Of a stretch of DNA of 64,000 nucleotides, positions 41,844 to 50,132 are shown one piece after another. Below the pieces are notes generated by a model. The model did no database searches. It had not been told where the DNA came from and saw only the letters and a list, made by a program, of their open reading frames with translations. The translations under genes were made by a program, and so were the position numbers. The DNA is from Chitinophaga sp. HK235 (GTDB taxonomy: Bacteria; Bacteroidota; Bacteroidia; Chitinophagales; Chitinophagaceae): assembly GCF_018255755.1 (NCBI RefSeq), contig NZ_CP073766.1, positions 7,314,501 through 7,378,500 on the forward strand, written 5' to 3'. How positions within the stretch are numbered: the stretch's first letter is position 1; every line of letters begins with the position of its first letter.

Positions 41844-42367
41844 AAATGGGTTCATCGTGATTTTAAATGAGGTTTATTTTATTGGCTGTTAGTTATATAT
41901 GTCTAATTAAATATGTCAAAAAAAGATGTTAGAACATTTTTAGGGATAACGTATAAAATTATCATTGACGTGAAATAGTACCATTACTCATCTTATATCA
42001 TTCTGTATATCCGATCTCTAAACATAATCATTCAGTTATCATTCCGATCATAATTCTGATCCTAATTCTGATCCTAATTCATCACAGTTTCATCATCGTT
42101 TTAAATCCGAATGGTAATATTTATCGTTTATACTATAGCAAAACGATGATGTAATCACGCGAATTGGACTTTAGGGCTAGACTATACGGATTATGTATTA
42201 ATGGGTCGTTTTGATCACAACGATAATGGAGTAACAACATTCAGACTATCCGGCGGAAAGCCCAAATGCTTCGAAGCTAATGCTTTAGACTGTTTCCTAC
42301 ACTTTTTTGAAGAATCACTACGGGTACTGCTGTAGCGGGATGTTTATGTCATTAAAACATTGAAAAC
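41844..42367. other. AT-rich intergenic region; small tandem repeat and possible 44-codon ORF
   Basis: No recognised gene. 42052-42080 holds 2.4 copies of the 12-mer AATTCTGATCCT. A 44-codon ORF at 42201-42335 (+) reads MGRFDHNDNGVTTFRLSGG and ends FFEESLRVLL; it stays open upstream for 18 codons to a TGA, so it may be a gene remnant. No sigma-factor gene precedes the FecR-like gene that follows. Confidence 0.3.
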
Positions 42368-42979
42368 TTGAGCAACAAAGAAACTAAAGAATTGTTTGAC
42401 CTGATGGACCAGGTTCCCAATGCAAAGCGGGTAGCGGAGGAGTACCGGCGTTTGATGCGGGAAGGTAAGCTGGACCCGCAAAAAGATGTTACTGATGCAG
42501 GAGCAGGATGGTTGATGGTAGAAGATGAGTTATTGCGGGATGATCATGCTAAATCGTACAACTACAGGGTGTCTGCGGTATGTGTAACGATCATTCTGCT
42601 GGGGTTGGGCCTCAGTGTATGGTGGCAGTACCGGCATGAAAACAATCTTATCCGTCAGCTGGCGGCCAATGACCGGCGCGAAACAATGATTGCATCCAAT
42701 AAGCTGGTAACGCCTATGCCGGGTGTAGAACGTAAAAATGGTATTTATACCTTTCATGAAGCCTCCCTGCGTGATATCGGCGGTATGATCGATAAACGTT
42801 TTGAAATCAAGGTGGTATTTGATGATCCTGCCATGTCAAAGCAGTGTTTTACCGGTAGTATGGACCCTTGCCAGTCACTCGATGCATTTATGAACGTGGT
42901 GAAGTACAGCACTCCTGTGGATTATTATTTCAGGGGTGGTACATTGCATATCCAGCAACGGTTATCACACCGCCGTTGA
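42368..42979 (+). CDS. Orphan membrane protein with a FecR C-terminal (DUF4974)-like domain
   Basis: 203 residues from a TTG start; the frame has no ATG nearby and a TAA lies five codons upstream. Layout: an acidic/basic helical N-terminus (about 1-65), one membrane segment (VSAVCVTIILLGLGLSVWW, about 68-87), and a C-terminal domain (about 126-197: YTFHEASLRDIGGMIDKRFEI, TGSMDPCQSLDAFMNVVKYS, YYFRGGTLHIQ) that resembles the last domain of FecR anti-sigma factors. Two Cys flank FTGSMDP. The FecR domain itself is absent and no sigma factor or SusC gene is adjacent. It may be a stand-alone sensor or a remnant; the assignment is by motif resemblance. Confidence 0.7.
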   Translation: MSNKETKELFDLMDQVPNAKRVAEEYRRLMREGKLDPQKDVTDAGAGWLMVEDELLRDDHAKSYNYRVSAVCVTIILLGLGLSVWWQYRHENNLIRQLAANDRRETMIASNKLVTPMPGVERKNGIYTFHEASLRDIGGMIDKRFEIKVVFDDPAMSKQCFTGSMDPCQSLDAFMNVVKYSTPVDYYFRGGTLHIQQRLSHRR

Positions 42980-43129
42980 GAACGTTGGTGCTGTGGCGTT
43001 ACAGTCAGTGGAAGCAGGAGACAGCGTGTAATACCGTTGACAATGGTCGGTTTTTAGAAAATGGGAGTGCTGAAGAGGCGCACTGCGGTATCGTTACAGC
43101 TGCCTTTGTTGAGGTGAACCTGTGTCGCG

Positions 43130-43969
43130 CTACGGCAAATCCACCGTTTCTTTTGGGATAGCCTGCAAAAATTTCTTCAACTCTTTTTCCCGTTGCCATA
43201 GCTCTCTGGATGCCAGCCAGCATACAAAAGCTTCCTGGCGGCTGCCGGCAGGAATCCGGGTGTTGTGGATTTTAAACTCGTCTGCCGGAAACTGGTGGTT
43301 CGACTTCAGTAATTCTGCCGCCATATTGGGATAGGCCTTCCTGGCTTCGAGGAACCGGGCTTTGGCCTGTTCCGGAAGATCCAGTTTGTAAAGTGCGAGG
43401 AAAGAGAAAAAAGTAGTTTCCAGCGTGCGCTGAAGAGGAGACAGCTGTTGATACCATTCGAGATATTCGGCATACCTGCCCAGATACATACAACAAACGG
43501 GCAGAAGGGCGGCGACGCCGGTGTCATCGTTTTTGTTGATCTTCAGCAGGTAGTTGATTTTATCCAGTGCCCGCTCATATTGTTTCTCCTTGATGTACTC
43601 GGTAATCACCGCATGAAATGACCTGAGCAGAGGCCTGTTTTCCAGGATGCACCAGTAAATATCATCCTGATCCGGATTAAAGTAAGGAGGCAGGGCTTCC
43701 ATACAAACGAGGTGCGCTTTATGGACCAGCGCATTTCCTTCAATCTGGCGGCCCGTACGATTCAGGACCACCGCGAGCGACAGCATGGCGTCTATGTTAC
43801 AGTTACCACAGGCAAGAATAATCTTCCGGAAAATCCTTTCCGCTTTCAGCAGCTGTGTATGCATGATGTCCATGGCATGCAGCAGCTCCTGATAATATGA
43901 GACCGTGATTTCGGGCTGATAGAACATCCATGAGCCGCCCTCTTTGATGAGATAAGGTTGCCGTGGCAT
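43130..43969 (-). CDS. Helical-repeat (TPR-like) protein of unknown function
   Basis: 279 residues from the ATG giving MPRQPYLIKEGGSWMFYQ; a TTG seven codons earlier is possible. No signal peptide or membrane segment. The sequence is helical with TPR-like pairs (AMLSLAVVLNRTGRQIEGNALVH; KEKQYERALDKINYLLKINKND; LYKLDLPEQAKARFLEARKAYPN), suggesting a cytosolic protein-binding scaffold. I do not recognise a specific family. It is a single-gene unit convergent with the FecR-like gene and 84 bp downstream of the VOC gene on the same strand. Confidence 0.75.
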   Translation of the reverse strand: MPRQPYLIKEGGSWMFYQPEITVSYYQELLHAMDIMHTQLLKAERIFRKIILACGNCNIDAMLSLAVVLNRTGRQIEGNALVHKAHLVCMEALPPYFNPDQDDIYWCILENRPLLRSFHAVITEYIKEKQYERALDKINYLLKINKNDDTGVAALLPVCCMYLGRYAEYLEWYQQLSPLQRTLETTFFSFLALYKLDLPEQAKARFLEARKAYPNMAAELLKSNHQFPADEFKIHNTRIPAGSRQEAFVCWLASRELWQREKELKKFLQAIPKETVDLP

Positions 43970-44074
43970 ATCTTCCGGTTTTGTCAACAATTACATGCTA
44001 CAAGAATAAGTCTATTCAGTATGGCAATTGTTAACCACTTCTAAACACCGGAAGTTATTTTGAAATTTTTTTTA

Positions 44075-44515
44075 TCAGGATTGTTCAGCTGCCACATTAC
44101 CCTGTGCATCCAACGCCAGAAAAGGATTGTAGGCAATTTCCCAGAGGTTGTTTTCCACATCGGCGATATAACCGCTGTAACCGCCCCAGAAAACCTTTTC
44201 GGCCGGTTTTACCACTTTCACACCGGCAGCAGCGAGCTTCTCCATCAGGTCGTTCACTTCCTGCTCGGAGCCCAGATTGTAAGCCAGCGTAAATCCTTTA
44301 TAGGCAGGAGCATTACCATTCACCTGCGCATCGGCTGCCAGGGCGTCGTGCGGATAGAGGCTCAGTATGAAGCCGTTCAACCGGAAAAAGACAATGGACT
44401 CCTCTGCTGCCATCGGTATCCAGCCAAATTTAGTCTCATAAAATTCTTTCATCTTCGGAAGGTCGTTTACACCAAGGGTAAGGTAAGTGAGTCTCTGGTC
44501 GAGCATGGTCATCAT
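44075..44515 (-). CDS. VOC (glyoxalase/bleomycin-resistance-like) family protein
   Basis: 146 residues with two beta-alpha-beta-beta-beta repeats: LTYLTLGVNDLPKMKEFYETKFGW at the start and AAAGVKVVKPAEKVFWGGYSGYIADVENNLWEIAYNP near the end, the usual VOC half-sites with the metal Glu in LWEIAY. Members include glyoxalases and antibiotic-binding proteins; the substrate here is unknown. It lies 57 bp after the AraC-type regulator on the same strand, a common pairing, so that regulator probably controls it. Confidence 0.9.
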   Translation of the reverse strand: MMTMLDQRLTYLTLGVNDLPKMKEFYETKFGWIPMAAEESIVFFRLNGFILSLYPHDALAADAQVNGNAPAYKGFTLAYNLGSEQEVNDLMEKLAAAGVKVVKPAEKVFWGGYSGYIADVENNLWEIAYNPFLALDAQGNVAAEQS

Positions 44516-44572
44516 TTTTAGGCTTCAAAGATAAGGGGGCTAAGGATGACGGTGTTTGGAAAAAAACGACAT

Positions 44573-45307
44573 TTATAAAGCCGAAGGTACACGCCCGGTA
44601 TATTTGCGGATGTCGTTGGTGAGATGGGCATGATCATAATATCCGTGCTCAAAGGCAATCTGCAGCAGGCTGGTGCCAGGCTTGCTGTTCCGGATATACT
44701 GATGTACAGCCTGATAGCGGACGATGTTGGCAAAAGCTTTTGGGCTGATACCCGTATGTTTCAGAAAATTACGTTCCAGCTGCCTTGGTGTCTGGTAGTG
44801 GGTACGGGCCAGATCACCTATTCTGATAATGCCCTTATGCTGTTGTATATTGTTGATCACAGGCAGCATCTCCCTGGATGCCCGGGTATTGTGCAGCAGG
44901 AAATATTTATCCAGCACAGGCACAAAATCCTGACCGGCGCGCAGCAATAACTCCACCAGTTCCTGACCGAATTCAATACAGTTGTCTGCCAGTTCCTGTA
45001 ATGGAAAACGAAAGAAAGATGCAAACGCTGCCGGCTTGAACCGGATACCGATCATCCTGGCTTCTGCCGGCGGACAGGAATCGGTATAGCGGGTCATAGT
45101 ACCGATCAGATAAGCTTTTTCTGATGCCAGCATACGTGGCCCTTCCTCAGCGTTGTTGGTAACGGCCGCTCCCAGGTTACAGATGATATCTACACAACCG
45201 TCGGGTAGTATACGGCTGTGAGCCGCCACACCGGATGTATTGGTCACGGTCCAGTAGGCATCAATGTATTCACTGAGTAAAGGATGTGGTTTGAATTGCT
45301 GGTACAT
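44573..45307 (-). CDS. AraC-family transcriptional regulator
   Basis: 244 residues. The N-terminal part (FKPHPLLSEYIDAYWTVTN, RILPDGCVDIICNLG, ARMIGIRFKPAAFASFF) is the DUF6597-type ligand domain. The C-terminal part is the two-HTH AraC domain (IGDLARTHYQTPRQLERNFLKHTGISPKAFANIVRYQ, TSLLQIAFEHGYYDHAHLTNDIRKYTGRVPS). It leads a two-gene unit with the VOC protein and is divergent from the FtsX permease at 45504. The shared intergenic region contains the dyad and sigma-54-like promoter of that permease. Confidence 0.93.
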   Translation of the reverse strand: MYQQFKPHPLLSEYIDAYWTVTNTSGVAAHSRILPDGCVDIICNLGAAVTNNAEEGPRMLASEKAYLIGTMTRYTDSCPPAEARMIGIRFKPAAFASFFRFPLQELADNCIEFGQELVELLLRAGQDFVPVLDKYFLLHNTRASREMLPVINNIQQHKGIIRIGDLARTHYQTPRQLERNFLKHTGISPKAFANIVRYQAVHQYIRNSKPGTSLLQIAFEHGYYDHAHLTNDIRKYTGRVPSAL

Positions 45308-45366
45308 TCACGATAAGATGTTGCTGTAAATGTAAGAAAAAGGAAGTGTTTGCACTGTTCAAAAAC

Positions 45367-45460
45367 GGACAACCGGTGTGCGGTTTTGAAACAGCTGTAT
45401 CCATACGGATCCGGAAGAGCCTTACCAGTATAGATTGCCGGCTGTGGCAAATTTATTGCA
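45367..45460 (+). promoter_or_regulatory. Sigma-54-like promoter with upstream dyad, FtsX gene 1
   Basis: The -24/-12 element TGGCAAATTTATTGCA (45445-45460) matches TGGCAC-N5-TTGCW closely. The dyad GGACA-ACCGG-TGTGC (45367-45381) lies 64 bp upstream of the TGG, inside a larger imperfect palindrome from CTGTTCAAAA to TTTTGAAACAG. The predicted start is about 33 nt before the ATG. Confidence 0.6.
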
Positions 45461-45503
45461 GCAGTCTGGCACAATGATTAAGATTGTTAAATGATCCCCT
45501 GTT

Positions 45504-47918
45504 ATGCTAAAAAACTATTTTAAGATCGCCTGGCGGAATATTACCCGCAACCAGGTTTTTTCTGCTATCAATATTATGGGGCTGGCTATCGGCATTGCCG
45601 CATCTCTGCTCATATTCCAGTATGTAGCATTTGAGCTGAGCTATGAAAATACCCAGACCAAAGCAGACCGTATCTACAGGGTACAGCAAGACCGTTATAA
45701 CGATGGCAAACTCAGTACACAATGGGCTGCCGGCGCTTTTGCCGCAGGCAATAAATTTAAAGAGGCTTTTGAAGAAGTGGAAGCTTATGTGAAACTGACT
45801 AAAAGAGACCCTTCGTTGCTGGAGACTGCCGGTAAAAGTGTGAAGGTGACAGAACATTATTACGCCAGCAGCGCCTATTTTGAGGTGTTTTCCACACCAC
45901 TTATCCAGGGAGATGCACGAACTGCACTGGTGGAGCCCAATACGGTGGTCTTGTCTGAAACCCTGGCGCATAAACTGTTTGGCAACGAGGACCCTGTAGG
46001 CAAAACACTGACCATGAATCAGGTAAGAGCGTTCAAAGTGACCGGTGTATATAAGGATATGCCTGCCAACACTCATCTGAAAGCAGCAGCACTGTATTCC
46101 TTCGCTACTTTTGTGGATATCGTGAAACCCAATAATCCGGAAGACGCCTGGCAATGGGACGGCTGTCTTACCTACCTGCTGCTCCGCCCCGGTACCAACG
46201 CACAACAACTGGAAGCGAAGTTCCCGGCTCTGGTGGCGGCTGCTTCGAAGGATGTGCAGGATGGATCCAAAGCTGTGTATACGCTGAAATCATTGAAGGA
46301 TATTCATCTGTATTCCCATCAGATGATGGAAGCGGAGACTAACGGCAACGGCAGTACGGTATATCTGTTGATGGGCATTGCATTGTTTATTGTGGCGATT
46401 GCCTGGATCAACTATATCAACCTGGCTACAGCCAGGGCTATCAACCGCGCTGTGGAAGTGGGGGTACGCAAAGCAGTAGGTTCCCAAAGAAGCCAGCTGA
46501 TAGCGCAGTTTATGGTAGAATCGCTGCTGCTGAATGCGATGGCCGTTTTGCTGGCATTGTTTCTGGTCGTTTTTGCCATCCCGCTATTTAATAGTCTTAC
46601 CGGGCAACATCTCTCTTTTTCCCTGTTACGTGATAGCTTATTCTGGAGCGTATTGGCTATCCTGTTTCTAACCGGTTCTTTTCTTTCCGGGCTGTACCCG
46701 GCTTTTGTATTGTCTGGCTTTAAACCGGTAGCGGTGCTGAAGGGAAAGGTGATTTCTTCCCGCCAGGGAAGTACCTTACGGAAATCGCTGGTGGTAGTAC
46801 AGTTTGCGGCTTCGTTGTTTCTGTTGGTAGGAGTGCTGGCTGTTTTCCGTCAGATACAGTTTATGCGTAGCCAGCAACTGGGTATCAGTATTGATCAAAC
46901 ACTGGTGCTGAATCCTCCGATCGTCTCCCGTGATTCTACTTTCTTGCGTAAGCAGGAAGCCTTCAAAAAACAATTGTTGCAGGAGACGGCTGTTCGTAGC
47001 GTGACTGTTTCCACGGTGGTACCGGGAGAACCATGCAGCTGGAATGCCGGCGCCATCCGTTTGAAAGGCGCCGATGAAAAACAAGGAAAACAATACCGGA
47101 TTATCGGTGTGGATTATGATTATGTACCGGCATATAGCCTGAAACTGCTGGCTGGTCGCAACTTTTCGCCTGACTTTGGTATGGATGGAAATGATGGTGC
47201 TGTGATATTCAATAAAACCGCTGTAAAACAACTGGGCTTCGATCGTCCGGAGGAAGCAGTAGGGAAGGTTATTTTTTTCTGGGGAAACTACATGCGTATA
47301 GAAGGGGTGGTTGATGATTTTCATCAGCAATCACTGCATGAGGCTTATGAGCCACTGATTCTGCGGCTGATCCCGGATGTACAAGGGTATGTTTCCATCC
47401 GGATGTCGCCTGACAATGCCAATGCAACGATAGCAGCTGTGCAACGGAGCTGGAATACTTTTTTTCCTTCCAATCCCTTTGATTATTTTTTCCTGGACCA
47501 GCATTTTGATGAGCAGTACAGAACTGACCAGCGTTTTGGAAAAGTGTTCGGTATATTTACGGCCCTGGCTATCCTGGTGGCCTGTCTGGGCTTGTTTGGG
47601 CTGGCGTCCTTCACTATTGTACAGCGCACCAAGGAAATCAGTATCCGTAAGATACTGGGAGCCTCTGTAGCAGAGATTGTACGGCTGTTGTACCGTGAGT
47701 TTGCAGTGCTGATCGTGATTGCTTTTTTTGTGGCCACCCCACTGGCGTGGTTCAGTATAACACAATGGCTGAAAGGCTATGCTTTCCGTACGACGTTGTA
47801 CTGGTGGTTGTTTGCGCTGCCGTTAGCGCTGGTGCTGGTGATTGCATTCCTGACGGTAAGCTTCCAGAGTATCAGGGCTGCGCTGGCTAATCCGGTTGAT
47901 AGTTTACGATCAGAATAA
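45504..47918 (+). CDS. MacB/FtsX-like ABC transporter permease
   Basis: 804 residues. N-terminal membrane segment in the family-typical opening MLKNYFKIAWRNITRNQVFSAINIMGLAIG, a MacB_PCD periplasmic domain (about 45-235), three membrane segments with the FtsX signature (INYINLATARAINRAVEVGVRKAVGSQRSQLIAQF), a second membrane-periplasm-FtsX half (KSLVVVQFAASLFLLVGVLAVF, then RTKEISIRKILGASVAEIVRLL), and the end NPVDSLRSE. This duplicated type acts with a separate ATPase in export or envelope signalling. No ATPase gene is near. It shares promoter architecture with the genes at 50133 and 53625, described under their regulatory entries. Confidence 0.92.
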   Translation: MLKNYFKIAWRNITRNQVFSAINIMGLAIGIAASLLIFQYVAFELSYENTQTKADRIYRVQQDRYNDGKLSTQWAAGAFAAGNKFKEAFEEVEAYVKLTKRDPSLLETAGKSVKVTEHYYASSAYFEVFSTPLIQGDARTALVEPNTVVLSETLAHKLFGNEDPVGKTLTMNQVRAFKVTGVYKDMPANTHLKAAALYSFATFVDIVKPNNPEDAWQWDGCLTYLLLRPGTNAQQLEAKFPALVAAASKDVQDGSKAVYTLKSLKDIHLYSHQMMEAETNGNGSTVYLLMGIALFIVAIAWINYINLATARAINRAVEVGVRKAVGSQRSQLIAQFMVESLLLNAMAVLLALFLVVFAIPLFNSLTGQHLSFSLLRDSLFWSVLAILFLTGSFLSGLYPAFVLSGFKPVAVLKGKVISSRQGSTLRKSLVVVQFAASLFLLVGVLAVFRQIQFMRSQQLGISIDQTLVLNPPIVSRDSTFLRKQEAFKKQLLQETAVRSVTVSTVVPGEPCSWNAGAIRLKGADEKQGKQYRIIGVDYDYVPAYSLKLLAGRNFSPDFGMDGNDGAVIFNKTAVKQLGFDRPEEAVGKVIFFWGNYMRIEGVVDDFHQQSLHEAYEPLILRLIPDVQGYVSIRMSPDNANATIAAVQRSWNTFFPSNPFDYFFLDQHFDEQYRTDQRFGKVFGIFTALAILVACLGLFGLASFTIVQRTKEISIRKILGASVAEIVRLLYREFAVLIVIAFFVATPLAWFSITQWLKGYAFRTTLYWWLFALPLALVLVIAFLTVSFQSIRAALANPVDSLRSE

Positions 47919-48008
47919 TTTAACAGGATCGGTAGGTTTCAAGGATAAAATCCGACATTTACCAACAGGTAAATATGTGAATGTTATTCTGTTAAAACTA
48001 TCTGTATC

Positions 48009-48497
48009 ATGGAAATCATTGTCAGGAAGGCTGTAAAGGAAGACCTGCCGTTATTGCTTACATTCGAACAGGGGATTATCACTGAGGAACGCCCTTTTGA
48101 TCCTACTTTGCGGGATGGAGAAATTCATTATTACGATATTGCTAAGATGATTGAAGCAGAGCATGTAGAAGTGGCTGTGGCAGTGGCCGGCGATAAAATC
48201 GTAGGTTCCGGTTATGCCCGTATAGAGCCGGCCTCCAGACCTTATCTGAAACATGCTAAGCAGGCCTATCTGGGTTTTATGTATGTAGACCCATCCTATC
48301 GGGGCAAAGGCATCAACGGTAAGATCCTTGCTTTCCTGAAAGAATGGGCCTATCTGCAGGATGTGCTGGAGCTGCGCCTGGGCGTATACAGCGACAACGA
48401 GGGCGCTGTAAGAGCCTATGAAAAGGCCGGCTTTGAAAAACATCTGATCGAAATGCGCATGGACCTGCGTGATGATCCTACCTATCTTGCCCAATAA
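48009..48497 (+). CDS. GNAT family N-acetyltransferase
   Basis: 162 residues covering a complete GNAT fold: IIVRKAVKEDLPLLLTFEQGI at the start, the acetyl-CoA motif region AYLGFMYVDPSYRGKGINGKILAFLKEW, and LRLGVYSDNEGAVRAYEKAGFEKHLIEMRM at the end. Acceptor unknown. It is 90 bp after the FtsX permease and may be expressed from its own promoter; it is convergent with the S41 peptidase with only 3 bp between stops. Confidence 0.9.
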   Translation: MEIIVRKAVKEDLPLLLTFEQGIITEERPFDPTLRDGEIHYYDIAKMIEAEHVEVAVAVAGDKIVGSGYARIEPASRPYLKHAKQAYLGFMYVDPSYRGKGINGKILAFLKEWAYLQDVLELRLGVYSDNEGAVRAYEKAGFEKHLIEMRMDLRDDPTYLAQ

Positions 48498-48500
48498 AAA

Positions 48501-49922
48501 TTACTGAGTACAGGCCAGCCTGAGCGCAAGCTCCATAGGCTGGTCTTTTCCTTCTATAGCAGCTTTTGCCGTTAATGGTACCACATAGTCCGGCATAGTG
48601 CCGTGGCCCTTATTTATAGTACTGTCTACCGCTGTAACATACCGTTGTAAGGGGACAGTAAGCATCATTCGGGTAGGCCGTAGTTTTACAGCCGGCATCA
48701 TGCCACTGTTGTTACCCTGATAGCCACCGCCGGTTTCTTCTCCGATAAAAACTGCTTTGCGATGAGCTGATAAAACAGCGGTTACATCTGCACAAGACGA
48801 CATACAAAAGCCGTCCGTTAGCACAAAAGTCTTACCAGTATAGGCATTCGCTGCAGGTTGTTGTATTGCATAATAGTTAAATTCCCTGGTGATCTTTGAT
48901 CGCTGCCACTGATATTCTCCGTTTACCAACACTGGTTTGCGGTAGAAGAGCCGGGCTATTCCTTTTATCTGTCTGGCAATGGCGGGTGTTACGATGATGC
49001 GGTCCCAATACCGGAATGGAGTATCAAAAAAGTGGCGTGTAAAGTAAACAGCGTTGCCATCAGTGCCGCCGGTGTTGCCGCGGAGGTCTACAATCAGCTG
49101 GTGGATACCCTGTTGCCGGAGTTGCAGAAAGGCACTGTCGATAAACTTGCTGAAGTGTTGTCCTGATTTTTTAATGTCGGATGCAGCAAAGGAATGGATG
49201 GTGAGTATGGCTGTGTTGCCATTGATCCGGAAATCCAGTGTTCTGGCGTAAGTGGGTTCTTTGAGAAATCCACTGCGGACGATATCCGCAAATCGTGTGC
49301 CCTTCAACGTTATTGTTTTATTATCAGCGGTGATGAGTGTAAAGGTTGTATCAGGGTTGATCATGTTTCTGTACCATAGCGGAAATTGATGATACAGGGC
49401 TTTGTATTTCATGGTGAGATTATAACCATCTGATGGGATGGCAGGAAGAATCTTATCCAGCATTGCCGGAATGCTGTTGCCGTTGATCGCCGTCAATACC
49501 GTGCCGGGTGCCGGCTCAGGCTGAGCGGAATAATTGGCTGTAACGATGGCCTGGTTGTTTTCAAACATCAGTTGTAATGGCAACAGGTTGGGCTGCTGGT
49601 CCAGGTGTGATATATAAGAGGCTGACAAACTCAAATCGGTATGCAGACAACCAATCCTGGCAATAAATGGTTTTAGTTTACGATATATCTCCGGTTCGGT
49701 GAGTGAGTCAGCTGTGATGGTGGATTTCAACGAGTCCAGGTACTGATGGGAACTACTGCCGGAATGATACCGGTCATAACCAGGATGACTTTTCTCCAGT
49801 TCTTTGGCCAGATCGTTGATCATGGAAATGACAGCTGCTGCCGGGTATTTGGGCAGGCTGTCGGATGGCGGTTGTACATGGCTTGTGAATGCTATACAGC
49901 AGAGAGGGATTAAATGGATCAT
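48501..49922 (-). CDS. Exported S41-family peptidase-like protein
   Basis: 473 residues with a short N-terminal signal-like segment (MIHLIPLCCIAFTSHVQPP). The C-terminal half carries the S41 (tail-specific protease/TSPc) features: LIVDLRGNTGGTDGNAVYF, the probable nucleophile Ser in TFVLTDGFCMSSCADVTAVL, and VFIGEETGGGYQGNNSG. A PDZ-like region may lie at about 130-200 (QPEPAPGTVLTAINGNSIPAML). A periplasmic serine protease is the likely role. It is divergent from the second FtsX permease, so the dyad between them could affect both. Confidence 0.88.
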   Translation of the reverse strand: MIHLIPLCCIAFTSHVQPPSDSLPKYPAAAVISMINDLAKELEKSHPGYDRYHSGSSSHQYLDSLKSTITADSLTEPEIYRKLKPFIARIGCLHTDLSLSASYISHLDQQPNLLPLQLMFENNQAIVTANYSAQPEPAPGTVLTAINGNSIPAMLDKILPAIPSDGYNLTMKYKALYHQFPLWYRNMINPDTTFTLITADNKTITLKGTRFADIVRSGFLKEPTYARTLDFRINGNTAILTIHSFAASDIKKSGQHFSKFIDSAFLQLRQQGIHQLIVDLRGNTGGTDGNAVYFTRHFFDTPFRYWDRIIVTPAIARQIKGIARLFYRKPVLVNGEYQWQRSKITREFNYYAIQQPAANAYTGKTFVLTDGFCMSSCADVTAVLSAHRKAVFIGEETGGGYQGNNSGMMPAVKLRPTRMMLTVPLQRYVTAVDSTINKGHGTMPDYVVPLTAKAAIEGKDQPMELALRLACTQ

Positions 49923-50027
49923 TGTTTTATTTTAAAAATAATACGAAGGGGCGTTAAGGGTTTGTGAATTGGGAGAATTTTAAAAAATCGTATAGCCGTT
50001 AAGGTCATAATAAAACTATTCACAATT

Positions 50028-50121
50028 GGACAGCAGTTGTGCCGAAATCGGACAATTTTTACAAAGGTAAATATGTATATTGTTGAATATTAATATGCTA
50101 TTCCCTGGCATTTGATTGGGT
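50028..50121 (+). promoter_or_regulatory. Sigma-54-like promoter with upstream dyad, FtsX gene 2
   Basis: The dyad GGACA-GCAGT-TGTGC (50028-50042) and a TGGCA -24 element (TGG from 50106) are again 64 bp apart. A second GGACA begins 22 bp after the first (50050). The -12 part reads TTGG in place of TTGC, and the predicted start is almost at the ATG, so this is the weakest promoter of the three. Confidence 0.45.
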
Positions 50122-50132
50122 ATATTCAAACC

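Noticed and set aside
41598..41855. His/Ser-rich frame across the tandem repeats upstream of the response regulator
   Set aside because: Produced by the CATCA repeats; no start signal and no domain. The repeats themselves are reported instead.
45467..45480. Second sigma-54-like TGGCAC at 45467 before the first FtsX gene
   Set aside because: It has TGGCAC but TTAAG instead of TTGC at the -12 position, while the element at 45445 matches both parts.
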